Both the position numbers and the translations under genes were made by a program. Under the pieces are notes generated by a model, which saw only the letters and a list, made by a program, of their open reading frames with translations, ran no database searches and was not told the DNA's origin. Positions 26,819 through 36,763 of a stretch of 38,849 nucleotides of DNA are shown piece by piece. Position 1 is the first letter of the stretch; the number at the start of each line of letters is the position of its first letter. Location of the stretch: contig NZ_CALMSV010000061.1 of the NCBI RefSeq assembly GCF_937872355.1, forward strand, positions 1 through 38,849, in the 5' to 3' direction. This DNA is from an uncultured Sphingorhabdus sp. (GTDB lineage Bacteria > Pseudomonadota > Alphaproteobacteria > Sphingomonadales > Sphingomonadaceae).

Positions 26819-27105
26819 GCTGATGTTCCCTGTGTCGCACTGGTGGGCGTGAAATTGGCAGCCATAGTCTTGGCGCCGCTTTCCAGCGTCGCTATCCGGC
26901 GGTTCAGACGATAGTGCATTGCGCGGTGCCAGATCCAGAGTGGCAGGAAGCCAAGCAAGAAACTTGCGCCCATCACTGCGGGCAGTTTGCTGTCGAGCCA
27001 CAGGCCGTTCCACAATTTCATCGAAACCGGTTGCCAGTTGTTGATGGCAAACACGGTGAAGCCGACGAGGAAAATGACCCAGAACAGGGTTTTCAGGAAC
27101 GACAT
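26815..27105 (-). CDS. LapA domain (DUF1049) membrane protein
   Basis: This 96-residue protein has two membrane helices (about 4-21, LKTLFWVIFLVGFTVFAINN, and 42-60, PAVMGASFLLGFLPLWIW) and a basic helical C-terminal segment. This is the LapA/YciS (DUF1049) layout; in E. coli LapA works with LapB in controlling LPS synthesis. The position directly ahead of pyrF matches other alphaproteobacteria. It starts 82 bases after the purB stop, so a promoter for the lapA-pyrF-trp cluster could lie there; none stands out. Confidence 0.85.
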   Translation of the reverse strand: MSFLKTLFWVIFLVGFTVFAINNWQPVSMKLWNGLWLDSKLPAVMGASFLLGFLPLWIWHRAMHYRLNRRIATLESGAKTMAANFTPTSATQGTSA

Positions 27106-27186
27106 TCGCGGCTTCTCCTTCGTCTATTTGCGCGCAGCTTAAGGGAAGGGGGGTAAGGATTCCAGCCCCCATGAAGCATTTTCAGC

Positions 27187-28497
27187 TCACCCAAAAACCC
27201 GCGCGAAAATGGTGTCGACATGCTTCAAGTGATAGCCAAGGTCGAACTTCTCTTCGATTTCCTGTGGGCTGAGCGCCTTGGTTACATCCGGGTCGGCCTT
27301 GAGCAGCTCAAGCAACGAAAGCGCGCCATCCGATTCCCAAACCTTCATCGCATTGCGCTGGACCAGGACATAGCTGTCCTCGCGGCTCACGCCCGCCTGG
27401 GTCAGCGCGAGCAACACGCGCTGCGAGTGGACGAGGCCGCCCATCTTGTCCAAATTCTTCTGCATCCGCTCCGGATAGACCAGCAGCTTGTCGACCACGC
27501 TGGTCAGGCGACCCAGCGCGAAGTCGAGCGTGATTGTCGCATCAGGGCCGATATAGCGTTCCACCGAGCTGTGGCTGATATCGCGCTCACGCCAAAGGGC
27601 GACATTCTCCATGGCGGGAATGGCATAGCTGCGCACCATGCGAGCAAGGCCGGTGAGGTTTTCGGTCAGCACCGGGTTGCGCTTGTGCGGCATGGCCGAC
27701 GAACCCTTTTGGCCGGGCGAGAAATATTCCTCCGCCTCCAGCACTTCGGTACGCTGCAAGTGGCGGATTTCGACAGCAAGGCGTTCGATCGAGGAAGCGA
27801 TGACGCCCAATGTCGCAAAGAACATCGCGTGGCGATCGCGCGGGATGACCTGCGTTGAAACAGGTTCGACCGACAGTCCAAGCTTTGCCGCCACATGCTC
27901 TTCGACGCGCGGGTCGATATTGGCGAAGGTGCCGACTGCGCCCGAAATCGCACAGGTCGCCACATCCTTGCGGGCAGCGATCAGGCGATCCTTGCAGCGC
28001 GAAAACTCTGCATAAGCCTCTGCCATTTTTAGCCCGAAAGTGACTGGCTCGGCATGGATACCATGGCTGCGGCCGATGCACGGCGTCATCTTGTGCTCGA
28101 ATGCACGGCGTTTGATGGCTTCTAACAGTGCATCCAGACCGGCCAGCAACAGGTCCGATGCGCGTGCCAGCTGCACGGCGAGGCAGGTGTCGAGTACGTC
28201 GCTCGAAGTCATCCCCTGGTGCATGAAACGCGCTTCGTCGCCGACTTGCTCTGCCACCCAGGTGAGGAAGGCGATCACGTCATGCTTGGTGATCGCTTCG
28301 ATGGCGTCGATAGCTGCGACGTCGATCGACGGATTGGTCGCCCACCATTTCCACAGCGCTTCTGCTGCCGATTTTGGAACAACGCCCAGTTCGGCAAGCG
28401 CTTCCGTCGCATGCGCCTCTATCTCGAACCAGATTTTGAAACGGTTTTCGGGTTCCCAGATGGCAACCATGTCGGGACGGGCGTAGCGGGGGACCAT
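27187..28497 (-). CDS. purB: Adenylosuccinate lyase
   Basis: This 436-residue enzyme of the fumarase/aspartase superfamily cleaves SAICAR and adenylosuccinate in purine synthesis. The signature GSSAMPHKRNP is present, as are the H-containing GRSHGIHAEPVTFG and the TSSDVLDT region. The start MVPRYARPDM matches the usual N-terminus. No strong ribosome-binding site is seen. Confidence 0.96.
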   Translation of the reverse strand: MVPRYARPDMVAIWEPENRFKIWFEIEAHATEALAELGVVPKSAAEALWKWWATNPSIDVAAIDAIEAITKHDVIAFLTWVAEQVGDEARFMHQGMTSSDVLDTCLAVQLARASDLLLAGLDALLEAIKRRAFEHKMTPCIGRSHGIHAEPVTFGLKMAEAYAEFSRCKDRLIAARKDVATCAISGAVGTFANIDPRVEEHVAAKLGLSVEPVSTQVIPRDRHAMFFATLGVIASSIERLAVEIRHLQRTEVLEAEEYFSPGQKGSSAMPHKRNPVLTENLTGLARMVRSYAIPAMENVALWRERDISHSSVERYIGPDATITLDFALGRLTSVVDKLLVYPERMQKNLDKMGGLVHSQRVLLALTQAGVSREDSYVLVQRNAMKVWESDGALSLLELLKADPDVTKALSPQEIEEKFDLGYHLKHVDTIFARVFG

Positions 28498-28575
28498 GTG
28501 CGGGCTTTCTGCTGAGAGGCGTGGAGTCGCCCGCGCCGTTAGCAGGCGGGGCGCACAGCGTCAAAAGCCCAACGA

Positions 28576-28605
28576 AAAAGGGCGGCGCAATCGCACCGCC
28601 CTTTT
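28576..28605 (-). terminator. Rho-independent terminator after the TonB receptor gene
   Basis: AAAAGGGCGG (28576-28585) pairs with CCGCCCTTTT (28596-28605). Read on the minus strand it is a GC-rich stem followed by CTTTTTCG, 20 bases after the receptor stop codon. It separates the receptor gene from purB; the A/T flanks make it usable in both directions. Confidence 0.8.
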
Positions 28606-28625
28606 CGTCAATTGGCAAGTTAGAT

Positions 28626-31226
28626 TTAGAACTCGTACGAAACGCGACCATATAGGAAGCGACCGCTGAAGCCGAAGGGCGACTGTGAGCTGTACGGCAG
28701 GAACGAGTTGTTCAGGCCATAATTCACCCCGTCGACCGTGCCAAAGGGCAGGCGATCCGGATAGACGTCGAACAAATTGTTCGCACCAATGGCGAGCGAC
28801 AGTTTTTCCATCGGCTTCACACGCAGCTCAAGGTCGGTGATCCATTTGGGCGACAGGAAGATGTCACCCGGAACGTCGCCCGGTGCCAGCGCGATATTGT
28901 TGTTGTTCGCGGCGGTCGAGAAGCTGCTTGGCAGGAACACTTCGCCGTAACGGTTGGTGCGGAGCGTCAGGCCGAACATGTCATAATCCCAATCGAGGCT
29001 GAAGTTCAGCTTGTTCTTGGGCTGGCCATCGGTCAGGCGATAGCTTTCCTGACGCGCAAACAGGCGCTGCGCGGTGAAGCCCGAAAAGACGCGGCGGTCG
29101 GTAATCTCGGTATTGTTGAGATTGTAACCTGCACTCAGACGCACGGTACCCATGCCAAAATCAGGGACGCGGTAACTTGCGACGATGTCCAGACCTTCGG
29201 TTTTGGTGTCGATGCCGTTGATGAAGAAGCGTGCTGAACTGACCCCGGTGACGCCCGCCGCAGTTAGCAGGTTAACAACGTCGGTGCCGGTCAGGTTTTC
29301 GGTCAGTGTGATGCGGTCTTCGATCTTGATATTGTAATAGTCGACCGTGAGATTGAGGCCTTCAAGCATGTTGAAGGTTATGCCGCCACCGATGTTTACC
29401 GACTTTTCCGGTTCGAGCGGCTGTGCCCCGAGAGCGACGGCCACAGGTGAAGAAACCGGGAAGGTTCCGACTTCGATAAGGACACCGCCGACATTATTCG
29501 TCGAAGTTGTCGCAAATGCCTGTTGTGCAAGACTTGGTGCGCGGAAACCGGTCGAGATTGACCCACGGAAGGCGAGGCCATCAATCGGTTCGAAGCGCGC
29601 GGCGGCCTTGCCGTTCACGGTGCTGCCAAAGTCGCTATAATGTTCATAGCGGCCGGCAAGCTGCAGCGTGAAGCTGGAGCTTAGGTCGGCGTCGAGTTCA
29701 ACATAGCCGGCATAGCTGTCACGCGATTCATCGGTGGCATTGCTCGGACGGAAACCCGGGAACACTTGAGAGCCACCTGCCGCGTTGAATGGGGCCACAG
29801 AGAACGGACCGTTGATATAGCTCTGCAATTCGCCTGCTACGATCTTGTAGTTTTCGTCACGATATTCGCCACCGAATGCCAGCGAAATGCTGTCGCCAAT
29901 GCCCAGGTCAAGGTCTCGACGCATGTCGAGATTGACCGTTGTCTGGCCTGCACGCATGCCGCCTGCATTGAAACGGCGGGCACTATCTGTGCCACCCAGC
30001 GATGTATTGACGCTGTTTTCGACCTTATAGTTCAGGAGGTTGGTGCCATAAACGACCGACAGATCGTAATCCCATGATCCTAGCGCACCGCGCAGACCAG
30101 CGGCCGCCGAAATGTCGACGATTTCACTCACGATGAGAGGCAGGAAGCCGTCCGCATAGATGGGAACGAATGTCGTGGTGGACGCTGCCCAGTCACGGTT
30201 GCGGGCGTCGGTCGAACGGCGATAGAAGCCCGCGCCATTGCCGTCGCGCACGCCGTAGCTGCCGAATGTATAGAATTCGATGTTGTCCGACAGATCATAG
30301 CCTGCATTCAGGAAGAAGTTCAGATCTTTCGAGACACCATCGCCATAACGGTGCGCATAGCGGTTGAATGTAGCTTCGCGCGGATCGCCCGCAGCGAAAT
30401 AGTTGCGGCGGATATCCGGGCCGGAGCGGTTGGTCGGCGAGCGATCCTTATATTCTGCGGTGAAGTTCAGATAACCGCTGTCACCAATGGGAAGGCCGAA
30501 ATTCGAGGCAAGAGTATAGGTGTCACCATCGCGCCGTTTGCGATCCTGGCCGGTATACGTAATGACCGGATTGTCTGCCAATCCGGTCGTCAATGCGACG
30601 GTGTCAACCTGTCCGACATCTTCCATCTCGGTGATATATTTGCCGTAGGTTGCCTGTGCACGGCCGCCGACGCCCTTTTTCAGCTGCACGTTGATCACGC
30701 CCGCAATCGCATCAGAACCATAAAGAGAGGCCGCGCCGTCGCGCAGCACTTCGATGCGCTCAATGGCGAGCGGTGGGATGGTGTTCATGTCAACTGCGGT
30801 CGAACCGCGTCCGACTGAACCGTTCAGGTTGATCAACGAAGACTGGTGGCGGCGTTTGCCGTTGACGAGCACCAGCACCTGATCGGGCGCGAGGCCGCGC
30901 AGCGTTGCAGGACGCAGAGAGTCCGTACCGTCGGTCAACGACGGTTGTGGGAAGTTGAATGAGGGCACAAGCTGGTTGAGCAGGCGATTGGTTTCGGTCG
31001 ATCCGCTGTTCACCAGATCGGCGGCGGAAAGAACATCGACCGGAACTGGACTGTCGGCGACGGTGCGATCGGTGCGACGTGTGCCGGTAACGATGATGGC
31101 TGGCTGGTCTGCGGCATCTTCGGCCTGCGCTTCGTCTTGCGCATAGGCAGGTGTGGCTGCCGCAACCATCATGGCTGCAAATGAGGCGGAGATTGCAAGG
31201 AGCGATCCGGTGCTGGATTTTTTCAT
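28626..31226 (-). CDS. TonB-dependent outer-membrane receptor
   Basis: This 866-residue protein has a signal peptide (MKKSSTGSLLAISASFAAMMVAAATPAYAQ). A TonB-box-like IIVTG is followed by a plug domain (about 55-165, with LRGLAPDQVLVLVNGKRRHQSS and IERIEVLRDGAASLYGSDAIAGVINV). The rest is a beta-barrel ending in VSYEF with a terminal Phe for BAM recognition. It takes up a scarce compound (siderophore, vitamin or oligosaccharide) with TonB energy; the ligand is unknown and no uptake partner is adjacent. The ATG at 31226 has AAAGGA about eight bases upstream. A terminator follows. Confidence 0.93.
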   Translation of the reverse strand: MKKSSTGSLLAISASFAAMMVAAATPAYAQDEAQAEDAADQPAIIVTGTRRTDRTVADSPVPVDVLSAADLVNSGSTETNRLLNQLVPSFNFPQPSLTDGTDSLRPATLRGLAPDQVLVLVNGKRRHQSSLINLNGSVGRGSTAVDMNTIPPLAIERIEVLRDGAASLYGSDAIAGVINVQLKKGVGGRAQATYGKYITEMEDVGQVDTVALTTGLADNPVITYTGQDRKRRDGDTYTLASNFGLPIGDSGYLNFTAEYKDRSPTNRSGPDIRRNYFAAGDPREATFNRYAHRYGDGVSKDLNFFLNAGYDLSDNIEFYTFGSYGVRDGNGAGFYRRSTDARNRDWAASTTTFVPIYADGFLPLIVSEIVDISAAAGLRGALGSWDYDLSVVYGTNLLNYKVENSVNTSLGGTDSARRFNAGGMRAGQTTVNLDMRRDLDLGIGDSISLAFGGEYRDENYKIVAGELQSYINGPFSVAPFNAAGGSQVFPGFRPSNATDESRDSYAGYVELDADLSSSFTLQLAGRYEHYSDFGSTVNGKAAARFEPIDGLAFRGSISTGFRAPSLAQQAFATTSTNNVGGVLIEVGTFPVSSPVAVALGAQPLEPEKSVNIGGGITFNMLEGLNLTVDYYNIKIEDRITLTENLTGTDVVNLLTAAGVTGVSSARFFINGIDTKTEGLDIVASYRVPDFGMGTVRLSAGYNLNNTEITDRRVFSGFTAQRLFARQESYRLTDGQPKNKLNFSLDWDYDMFGLTLRTNRYGEVFLPSSFSTAANNNNIALAPGDVPGDIFLSPKWITDLELRVKPMEKLSLAIGANNLFDVYPDRLPFGTVDGVNYGLNNSFLPYSSQSPFGFSGRFLYGRVSYEF

Positions 31227-31323
31227 TTTTGGTCCTTTGCCCTGTTCAAAAGAATTTGGTGCTCGGAATGCTGCCACTTATGCAAAGACTTGGCCAGCAA
31301 AGGCGCAATTTCTATTCATTTTC

Positions 31324-31339
31324 TGACATCCCTGTGTCA
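31324..31339. promoter_or_regulatory. Short dyad in the TonB receptor/parC divergent region
   Basis: TGACA (31324-31328) and TGTCA (31335-31339) flank six bases in the 212-base gap between the receptor and parC starts, about 98 bases before the receptor start. Symmetric sites near receptor promoters are often ligand- or iron-responsive, but the arms are short. The rest of the gap shows only a CTCG repeat near 31413-31426. Confidence 0.25.
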
Positions 31340-31438
31340 TTATTGCAACGCAGCATAATGCAGCTTGAGACGTAGAATTCTGTGGATTGATGCATTCCCC
31401 GCTTTGCGCTGACTCGCTCGCTCGCTATCGGAGCGTGA

Positions 31439-33769
31439 ATGGCTGATACCACCGATACAGACTTGCCCGCCGAAGATCCGTTCGACCAGATCGTCAACGC
31501 CCCGTTCGATGCGGCGATTTCCGAACGCTATCTCATCTATGCGATGTCAACGATCACGGCACGGTCGTTGCCTGATCTGCGCGATGGGTTGAAGCCTGTG
31601 CACCGCCGCCTGCTATGGGCAATGCGCCAGTTGAAGCTCGACCCCGCAAGTGGTTACAAGAAATGCGCACGTGTGGTCGGCGACGTTATCGGTAAATATC
31701 ACCCGCATGGCGACCAGTCGGTTTATGATGCGATGGTCCGCCTCGCGCAGACCTTCTCGCTCCGCTATCCGCTGGTCGACGGGCAGGGCAATTTCGGCAA
31801 TATCGACGGCGATAACGCTGCCGCCTATCGCTATACCGAAGCCAGACTGACCAAAACCGCAATCGAGCTGATGCAGGGGCTCGACGAAAATGCGACCGAC
31901 TTCAAACCGACCTATAATGGTGAGGATGAAGAGCCGGAGGTTATGCCCGGCCTGTTCCCCAATCTGCTCGCCAATGGCGCAAGCGGGATTGCGGTCGGCA
32001 TGGCGACGAGCATTCCTTCGCACAATGCCGCGGAAATTATCGACGCAGCGATGCTGTTGATCGACGAACCCAAGGCGACGCATGAGCAATTGATGCAGAT
32101 CGTCCAGGGGCCCGACTTTGCAACCGGCGGCGTTCTGGTCGATAGCCGGGAAACAATCAGCACGGCTTATGAAACGGGTCGCGGCGCGCTTCGCGTCCGC
32201 GCACGCTTCCATGCCGCCGAGGCCAAGGATGCGGCGGATCGCGACGCCGGCATTGAACGCCTTTCAGGCGGTACATGGCAGTTGGTGATCACCGAAATTC
32301 CGTATCAGGTGCAAAAGGGCAAGCTGATCGAGCAGATCGCCCAGTTAATTGCCGACAAGAAGCTACCCATCCTCGACGATGTGCGCGATGAATCGGATGC
32401 GGACATCCGCATCGTGCTGGTGCCCAAGAGCCGCAATGTTGATCCTGAAGACCTCAAAAATGCTCTGTTCCGGCTGACCGACCTTGAAACCCGCTTTGGC
32501 CTCAACATGAATGTGCTTGATGCCAATCGCGTGCCCAAGGTGATGGGCTTGGGTGAAGTTTTGCGCGAATGGCTGACGCACCAGATCGAAGTGCTCGTCC
32601 GCCGGTCGCAGCACCGGCTGGAAAAGATCGATGCACGGCTGGAACTACTTGAAGGCTATATCATTGCCTATCTCAACCTTGACCGGATTATCGAAATTAT
32701 CCGGACTGAGGATGAACCCAAGCCTGTGATGATGGCCGAGTTCCAGCTGACCGACAGGCAGGCCGAGGCTATCCTCAACATGCGGCTGCGGTCTTTGCGC
32801 AAACTTGAGGAAATGGAGTTGCGCCGCGAGCGTGATGAACTGCATGCCGAGCGTGAGGAACTGGTCAAGCTGATCGAAAGCCCGGCGCGTCAGCGAACGC
32901 GGCTGAAGAAGGATTTGACGAAGCTGCGCCTCGGCTATGCCGAGGACACCGAACTTGGCCGCCGGCGTACATCGCTGATCGAAGCGGCCCCGGCGCGTGA
33001 AATCTCGCTTGAGGCCTTTGTCGAACGCGAGCCCGTGACGATCATCTTGTCCAAGCGCGGCTGGATTAAGGCGATGAAGGGCCATGCCGACCTATCGGCC
33101 AAGGCAGATTACAAGTTCAAGGAAGGCGATGCGCTGGCGCAGGTCTTCCATGCCCAGACCACCGATAAGATCCTCGTCGCGACCGCCAATGGCCGTTTCT
33201 ATACGATTGGGGCAGATAAACTTCCCGGTGCGCGCGGCTTTGGTGAGCCGCTGGGCACCATGATTGATATAGAGGCAGGGAATGATGTCCTAACATTGCT
33301 GCCAGTTACACCCGGTGGCCGGATGCTGCTCGCCGCATCTACGGGCAAAGGCTTTGTATGCAAGATGGAAGACGTCGTTGCCGAAACGCGAAAGGGCAGG
33401 GGCGTCGTGACGCTGAAGCCCGGCGCGCGACTGCAGGCTGTCCGCCTCGCTCCGGCTGAGTCGGCGGATGAAGCTGTTGCCAAAGATCAATATGTCGCCG
33501 TGGTCGGGGAGAACCGGAAACTGGTGATCTTCCCGATGAACGAGATTCCCGAAATGGCGAAGGGGCAGGGCGTCACTCTCCAGCGCTATAAGGATGGGGG
33601 ACTTTCCGATGCGATCTGCTTCAACCTGAGCGAAGGTTTGAGCTGGACGATGGGAGGCGACAGCGGGCGGACACGCACCGAGACTGACCTCACCCAATGG
33701 CGCGTCGCGCGTGGTGCGGCAGGAAGGCTTCCGCCGCAGGGATTTCCAAGGAACAACCGCTTCGATTAG
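31439..33769 (+). CDS. parC: DNA topoisomerase IV subunit A
   Basis: This 776-residue type IIA subunit cuts and passes DNA to decatenate chromosomes. The catalytic tyrosine is Y132 in YRYTEARL. The quinolone region reads [10 protein letters not shown] (88-97), so the positions equivalent to E. coli Ser80 and Glu84 are Gln93 and Asp97. The coiled-coil and the C-terminal beta-pinwheel repeats ([20 protein letters not shown] and similar) are complete. ParC is favoured over GyrA by the N-terminal length and the alphaproteobacterial GNIDGDNAA motif. The ATG at 31439 has GGAG at 31430-31433. It is divergent from the TonB receptor gene. Confidence 0.93.
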   Translation: MADTTDTDLPAEDPFDQIVNAPFDAAISERYLIYAMSTITARSLPDLRDGLKPVHRRLLWAMRQLKLDPASGYKKCARVVGDVIGKYHPHGDQSVYDAMVRLAQTFSLRYPLVDGQGNFGNIDGDNAAAYRYTEARLTKTAIELMQGLDENATDFKPTYNGEDEEPEVMPGLFPNLLANGASGIAVGMATSIPSHNAAEIIDAAMLLIDEPKATHEQLMQIVQGPDFATGGVLVDSRETISTAYETGRGALRVRARFHAAEAKDAADRDAGIERLSGGTWQLVITEIPYQVQKGKLIEQIAQLIADKKLPILDDVRDESDADIRIVLVPKSRNVDPEDLKNALFRLTDLETRFGLNMNVLDANRVPKVMGLGEVLREWLTHQIEVLVRRSQHRLEKIDARLELLEGYIIAYLNLDRIIEIIRTEDEPKPVMMAEFQLTDRQAEAILNMRLRSLRKLEEMELRRERDELHAEREELVKLIESPARQRTRLKKDLTKLRLGYAEDTELGRRRTSLIEAAPAREISLEAFVEREPVTIILSKRGWIKAMKGHADLSAKADYKFKEGDALAQVFHAQTTDKILVATANGRFYTIGADKLPGARGFGEPLGTMIDIEAGNDVLTLLPVTPGGRMLLAASTGKGFVCKMEDVVAETRKGRGVVTLKPGARLQAVRLAPAESADEAVAKDQYVAVVGENRKLVIFPMNEIPEMAKGQGVTLQRYKDGGLSDAICFNLSEGLSWTMGGDSGRTRTETDLTQWRVARGAAGRLPPQGFPRNNRFD

Positions 33770-33851
33770 GTTTGTTTGCCACGCTGGTATAGCTTTTGTT
33801 CTATAGCTGCTGTGAAGCAAATTTTTACATCTTTCACCTAATCCAACCTGC

Positions 33852-35588
33852 ATGAAAATGTGGGACAAAAATTCATTCGCCCACGGGTCGCCAGCATCTC
33901 TGACGTCAAACCTTGTTCAGAGAACTGTTCCCGAAGGAGAGGAGGCGAGCCATGCCTGGCTGAATTCGCTTCCCATTGCTGCGGCTATTTATCGTGTTGA
34001 TATAAGCGGCGCGAAGCGGATCGCGACCAACGGTCAATTTGATTATCTCGCGCTCGGGCGAGCCCGCGATGCCGGATTTGATCCTTGCTACTTCAATGAC
34101 TTGATCCTCGACATGGTCGACAATGACCGACAAGAGCATTTCGAACGCTGGCGTTCGCCAGACAATATCCGGCCGCTAGATGTCGAAATCAGCGTCTCGC
34201 GTTTTGGCAATGAAGTCCCCCATGTTCTGGTGTCGCTGGTTGACAGGACTGCCGAAGTTCAAGGCAATGTGAACCTGCGTCGTGAAATGATGAACGACAG
34301 TCTGACGGGGTTTGCGAATCGCATCGGTTTCGAAGAACGTATTGTCGATGCCGTGGATGAAATGCGGTCAGAGGGCAGTGACAAAAAATTTGCGCTGGTC
34401 ATGTTCGATCTCGCGCGGTTTAGCCGGATCAATGAATCGGTCGGCGTTTTGGCCGGCGATGAACTGATAATCACGGTCGCAAAGCGTTTGACGTCAAGGG
34501 TTCGGAGCAGCGAAATAATCGGCCGACTTGGTGGCAATGAATTCGCACTATTTGCTCCGGTGGAAGATGTACGCGGCGCCGAGGCAATCGCATCGCGGGT
34601 CGTGAAGGTGTTTGATGACCCCTGTAAATTGTCCAATCTGGAAATCCAGATTGATTGCGCGGTTGCTGCAGCCGTGGGGGATTTGGAAACCGACGATCCA
34701 ATGGACGTGTTGCGCCATTCCCAGATCGCACTCAAACGCGCGAAACAATCGAAGAAGTTTGAACTTTTCTCGGCAGACAAATTGGACCGGGCTCTGCACC
34801 GCTTCTCGCTCGAAACCGATCTGCGCCGTGCATTGGAGCGTGATGAGTTGGAGCTTCACTATCAACCGCTGATCGATCTGGGAAGCGGCCAATTGAATGG
34901 TTTTGAAGCATTGGCGCGCTGGAACCATCCGACACTCGGTATGGTGTCGCCAATGGATTTCATACCGGTTGCGGAGGAAAGCGGGCTGATCGTTCCACTA
35001 GGTCGTTGGGCGCTCGAAAAGGCAGCCAAGACGATCGCTCAATGGGAAGGCAAAATGGGCGACGATCTACCCATAAAGTTGTCGGTCAACCTGTCTGCCG
35101 TCCAGTTGCTGCGCGATGACGTCCCAAAAGCCGTAGAACATGCCATCCGCTCAGCGGGTATCGACGGTAACCGCCTGACGCTGGAACTGACGGAAAGCGC
35201 CTTTGTCGATGATCCGGATGGTGCACGCCGTGTTCTGGAAGCGCTGAAAGCACTCAACACCAATCTGGCAATGGATGATTTCGGCACCGGTTATTCCAAT
35301 CTGGCCTATCTTCAGAAGCTACCGATCGATGTCTTAAAAATCGATCGCAGTTTCGTTTCCGACATGCTCGCCAATCGCGACAATCGGGCAATTGTAAGCA
35401 CCATATTGTCGTTGGCATCGGCGCTAGGAATGAAAACGACTGCTGAGGGTATTGAATGCGCCGCTGTTTCAGCTGAACTCAAAGGACTGGGCTGTACCAA
35501 TGGACAAGGTTACTATTTTGCCCGGCCGCTGACCTCAGAGGCAGCTTATGCCTTTTTGTCGTCGCGCAACGTACCCGCAACCAGCTGA
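33852..35588 (+). CDS. GGDEF-EAL protein with degenerate cyclase motif
   Basis: This 578-residue protein has an N-terminal PAS-like sensor region (about 25-135) and then a GGDEF domain (about 140-305) whose signature reads GGNEF (227-231). The substrate-binding helix is also unusual (FDLARFSRINESVG). The EAL domain (about 320-570) keeps EAL (352-354), NLS, ELTES, DDFGTGYSNL, KIDRSFV and TAEGIE, all needed for hydrolysis. It is predicted to be a c-di-GMP phosphodiesterase with GTP sensing by the dead cyclase domain. No signal peptide or membrane segment is seen. The last 43 bases overlap the convergent cca gene. Confidence 0.9.
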   Translation: MKMWDKNSFAHGSPASLTSNLVQRTVPEGEEASHAWLNSLPIAAAIYRVDISGAKRIATNGQFDYLALGRARDAGFDPCYFNDLILDMVDNDRQEHFERWRSPDNIRPLDVEISVSRFGNEVPHVLVSLVDRTAEVQGNVNLRREMMNDSLTGFANRIGFEERIVDAVDEMRSEGSDKKFALVMFDLARFSRINESVGVLAGDELIITVAKRLTSRVRSSEIIGRLGGNEFALFAPVEDVRGAEAIASRVVKVFDDPCKLSNLEIQIDCAVAAAVGDLETDDPMDVLRHSQIALKRAKQSKKFELFSADKLDRALHRFSLETDLRRALERDELELHYQPLIDLGSGQLNGFEALARWNHPTLGMVSPMDFIPVAEESGLIVPLGRWALEKAAKTIAQWEGKMGDDLPIKLSVNLSAVQLLRDDVPKAVEHAIRSAGIDGNRLTLELTESAFVDDPDGARRVLEALKALNTNLAMDDFGTGYSNLAYLQKLPIDVLKIDRSFVSDMLANRDNRAIVSTILSLASALGMKTTAEGIECAAVSAELKGLGCTNGQGYYFARPLTSEAAYAFLSSRNVPATS

Positions 35589-36763
35589 TCAGCAATCTCG
35601 CGAACGCGCGATTCAGCGGGAAAGGATTCTGCCACCCATTGTCGTTCGATCGCTTGCAATGTTTTTGCGACGACCGGCCCGGCGCGCAGGCCCTTGGCAA
35701 TCAGATCGCCCCCTTTGACCGGCAGTTCGGGGACCTCCCAATCCTGCAGACTGGCTAGCTCCTCGCGCCAGTTTTTATGTTCGGAGTTCAGCAAAATGAT
35801 ATCACGGGCATTTTCCAGACCAATGGCATAAGCCAGTTGGCGGGCCGATTGATCTGATTTGGCATTGGCTGCCAAATGCATTAGATCGGTGCGCAAGCGG
35901 TTTGACAGCTTCAAGCGTGCGGCAACCTTTTCGACGATTGCGGTATCGACCGGAAGTATCGCGCTCAACCTGCGGCTGACCGAGGCTTTGGATGCGGTCA
36001 GCTGTTCCCGCTCAATCAGATGTGCAAGCTTGCGCCCTGCTTCGCTGACAATTTCCGGCAGGAAGGAAGCAAAAATCCCGTGGTCGAGCATAGCCTGAAC
36101 TGCTGGTGCCGGGTTGGCCACAGACAGCAATTTACGCAGTTCGTCCGCAATGCGCTCGCGCGATAAGGCCATGAGCTTGTTGGCATGTGCCGAGGCTGTT
36201 CGTAATGCGTCCGCGTCGATCGCGCCCTGCCCAAAACGCGCATGAAAGCGGAAAAGGCGCAGTATGCGGAGGTGATCCTCGGCAATGCGTTGATCGGCAT
36301 CGCCGATGAAGCGCACATGATGCGCCTTTAAATCGGTCTGGCCATCGAAATAGTCGAAAATCTCCCGACTCTCGGGATCGGCATAGAGCGCATTGATGGT
36401 GAAATCGCGCCTAGCAGCATCTTCGATCCAATCCGTTGCAAATTCGACGGTAGCGCGACGGCCATCGGTCGACACATCGCGGCGTAGCGTCGTTATTTCA
36501 AACGTGTGGCCATCGACGACGGCTGTAATGGTGCCGTGATCGATACCCGTCGGAACGGCCTTGATCCGTGCGGCTTCCAGTCGCCGGATTATCTCTCCAG
36601 GTACCAAAGGAGTAGCAATATCAACATCGGCAACTTCGATGCCGAGCAAAGCATCGCGCACCGCTCCGCCAACAATGCGCGGCGATTGGCCATCGACTGT
36701 CAGGGCATCAATGACGCGGCGTAGAGCAAGGTCGTGCAGCCAGGGTGCGTCGCGTAACTGCAT
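35546..36763 (-). CDS. CCA tRNA nucleotidyltransferase
   Basis: This 405-residue enzyme adds or repairs the CCA end of tRNA. The head domain has IVGGAVRDALLG, the catalytic DVDIAT and the RRDFTINALY motif. A polymerase neck and C-terminal helical domain follow. It is of class II. The ATG at 36763 shares one base with the NUDIX stop (TGATG), so it is coupled to that gene; the frame runs farther upstream only as a shadow of the NUDIX gene. The 3' end overlaps the GGDEF-EAL gene by 43 bases. Confidence 0.93.
   Translation of the reverse strand: MQLRDAPWLHDLALRRVIDALTVDGQSPRIVGGAVRDALLGIEVADVDIATPLVPGEIIRRLEAARIKAVPTGIDHGTITAVVDGHTFEITTLRRDVSTDGRRATVEFATDWIEDAARRDFTINALYADPESREIFDYFDGQTDLKAHHVRFIGDADQRIAEDHLRILRLFRFHARFGQGAIDADALRTASAHANKLMALSRERIADELRKLLSVANPAPAVQAMLDHGIFASFLPEIVSEAGRKLAHLIEREQLTASKASVSRRLSAILPVDTAIVEKVAARLKLSNRLRTDLMHLAANAKSDQSARQLAYAIGLENARDIILLNSEHKNWREELASLQDWEVPELPVKGGDLIAKGLRAGPVVAKTLQAIERQWVAESFPAESRVREIADQLVAGTLRDDKKA

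Noticed and set aside
26819-27172. N-terminal extension of the pyrF frame
   Set aside because: PyrF homology starts at the ATG at 26818; the extension is the shadow of the lapA-like gene.
27140-27172. Possible GGGGG/CCCCC hairpin between purB and the lapA-like gene
   Set aside because: Only five paired bases with a loop over ten bases and no T run; too weak to call a terminator.
31413-31426. CTCG tetranucleotide repeat before parC
   Set aside because: Only three and a half units; common by chance in GC-rich DNA and just outside the ribosome-binding site.
33788-33809. TATAG...CTATA short dyad after parC
   Set aside because: Five-base arms without a T run; neither a convincing terminator nor a promoter.
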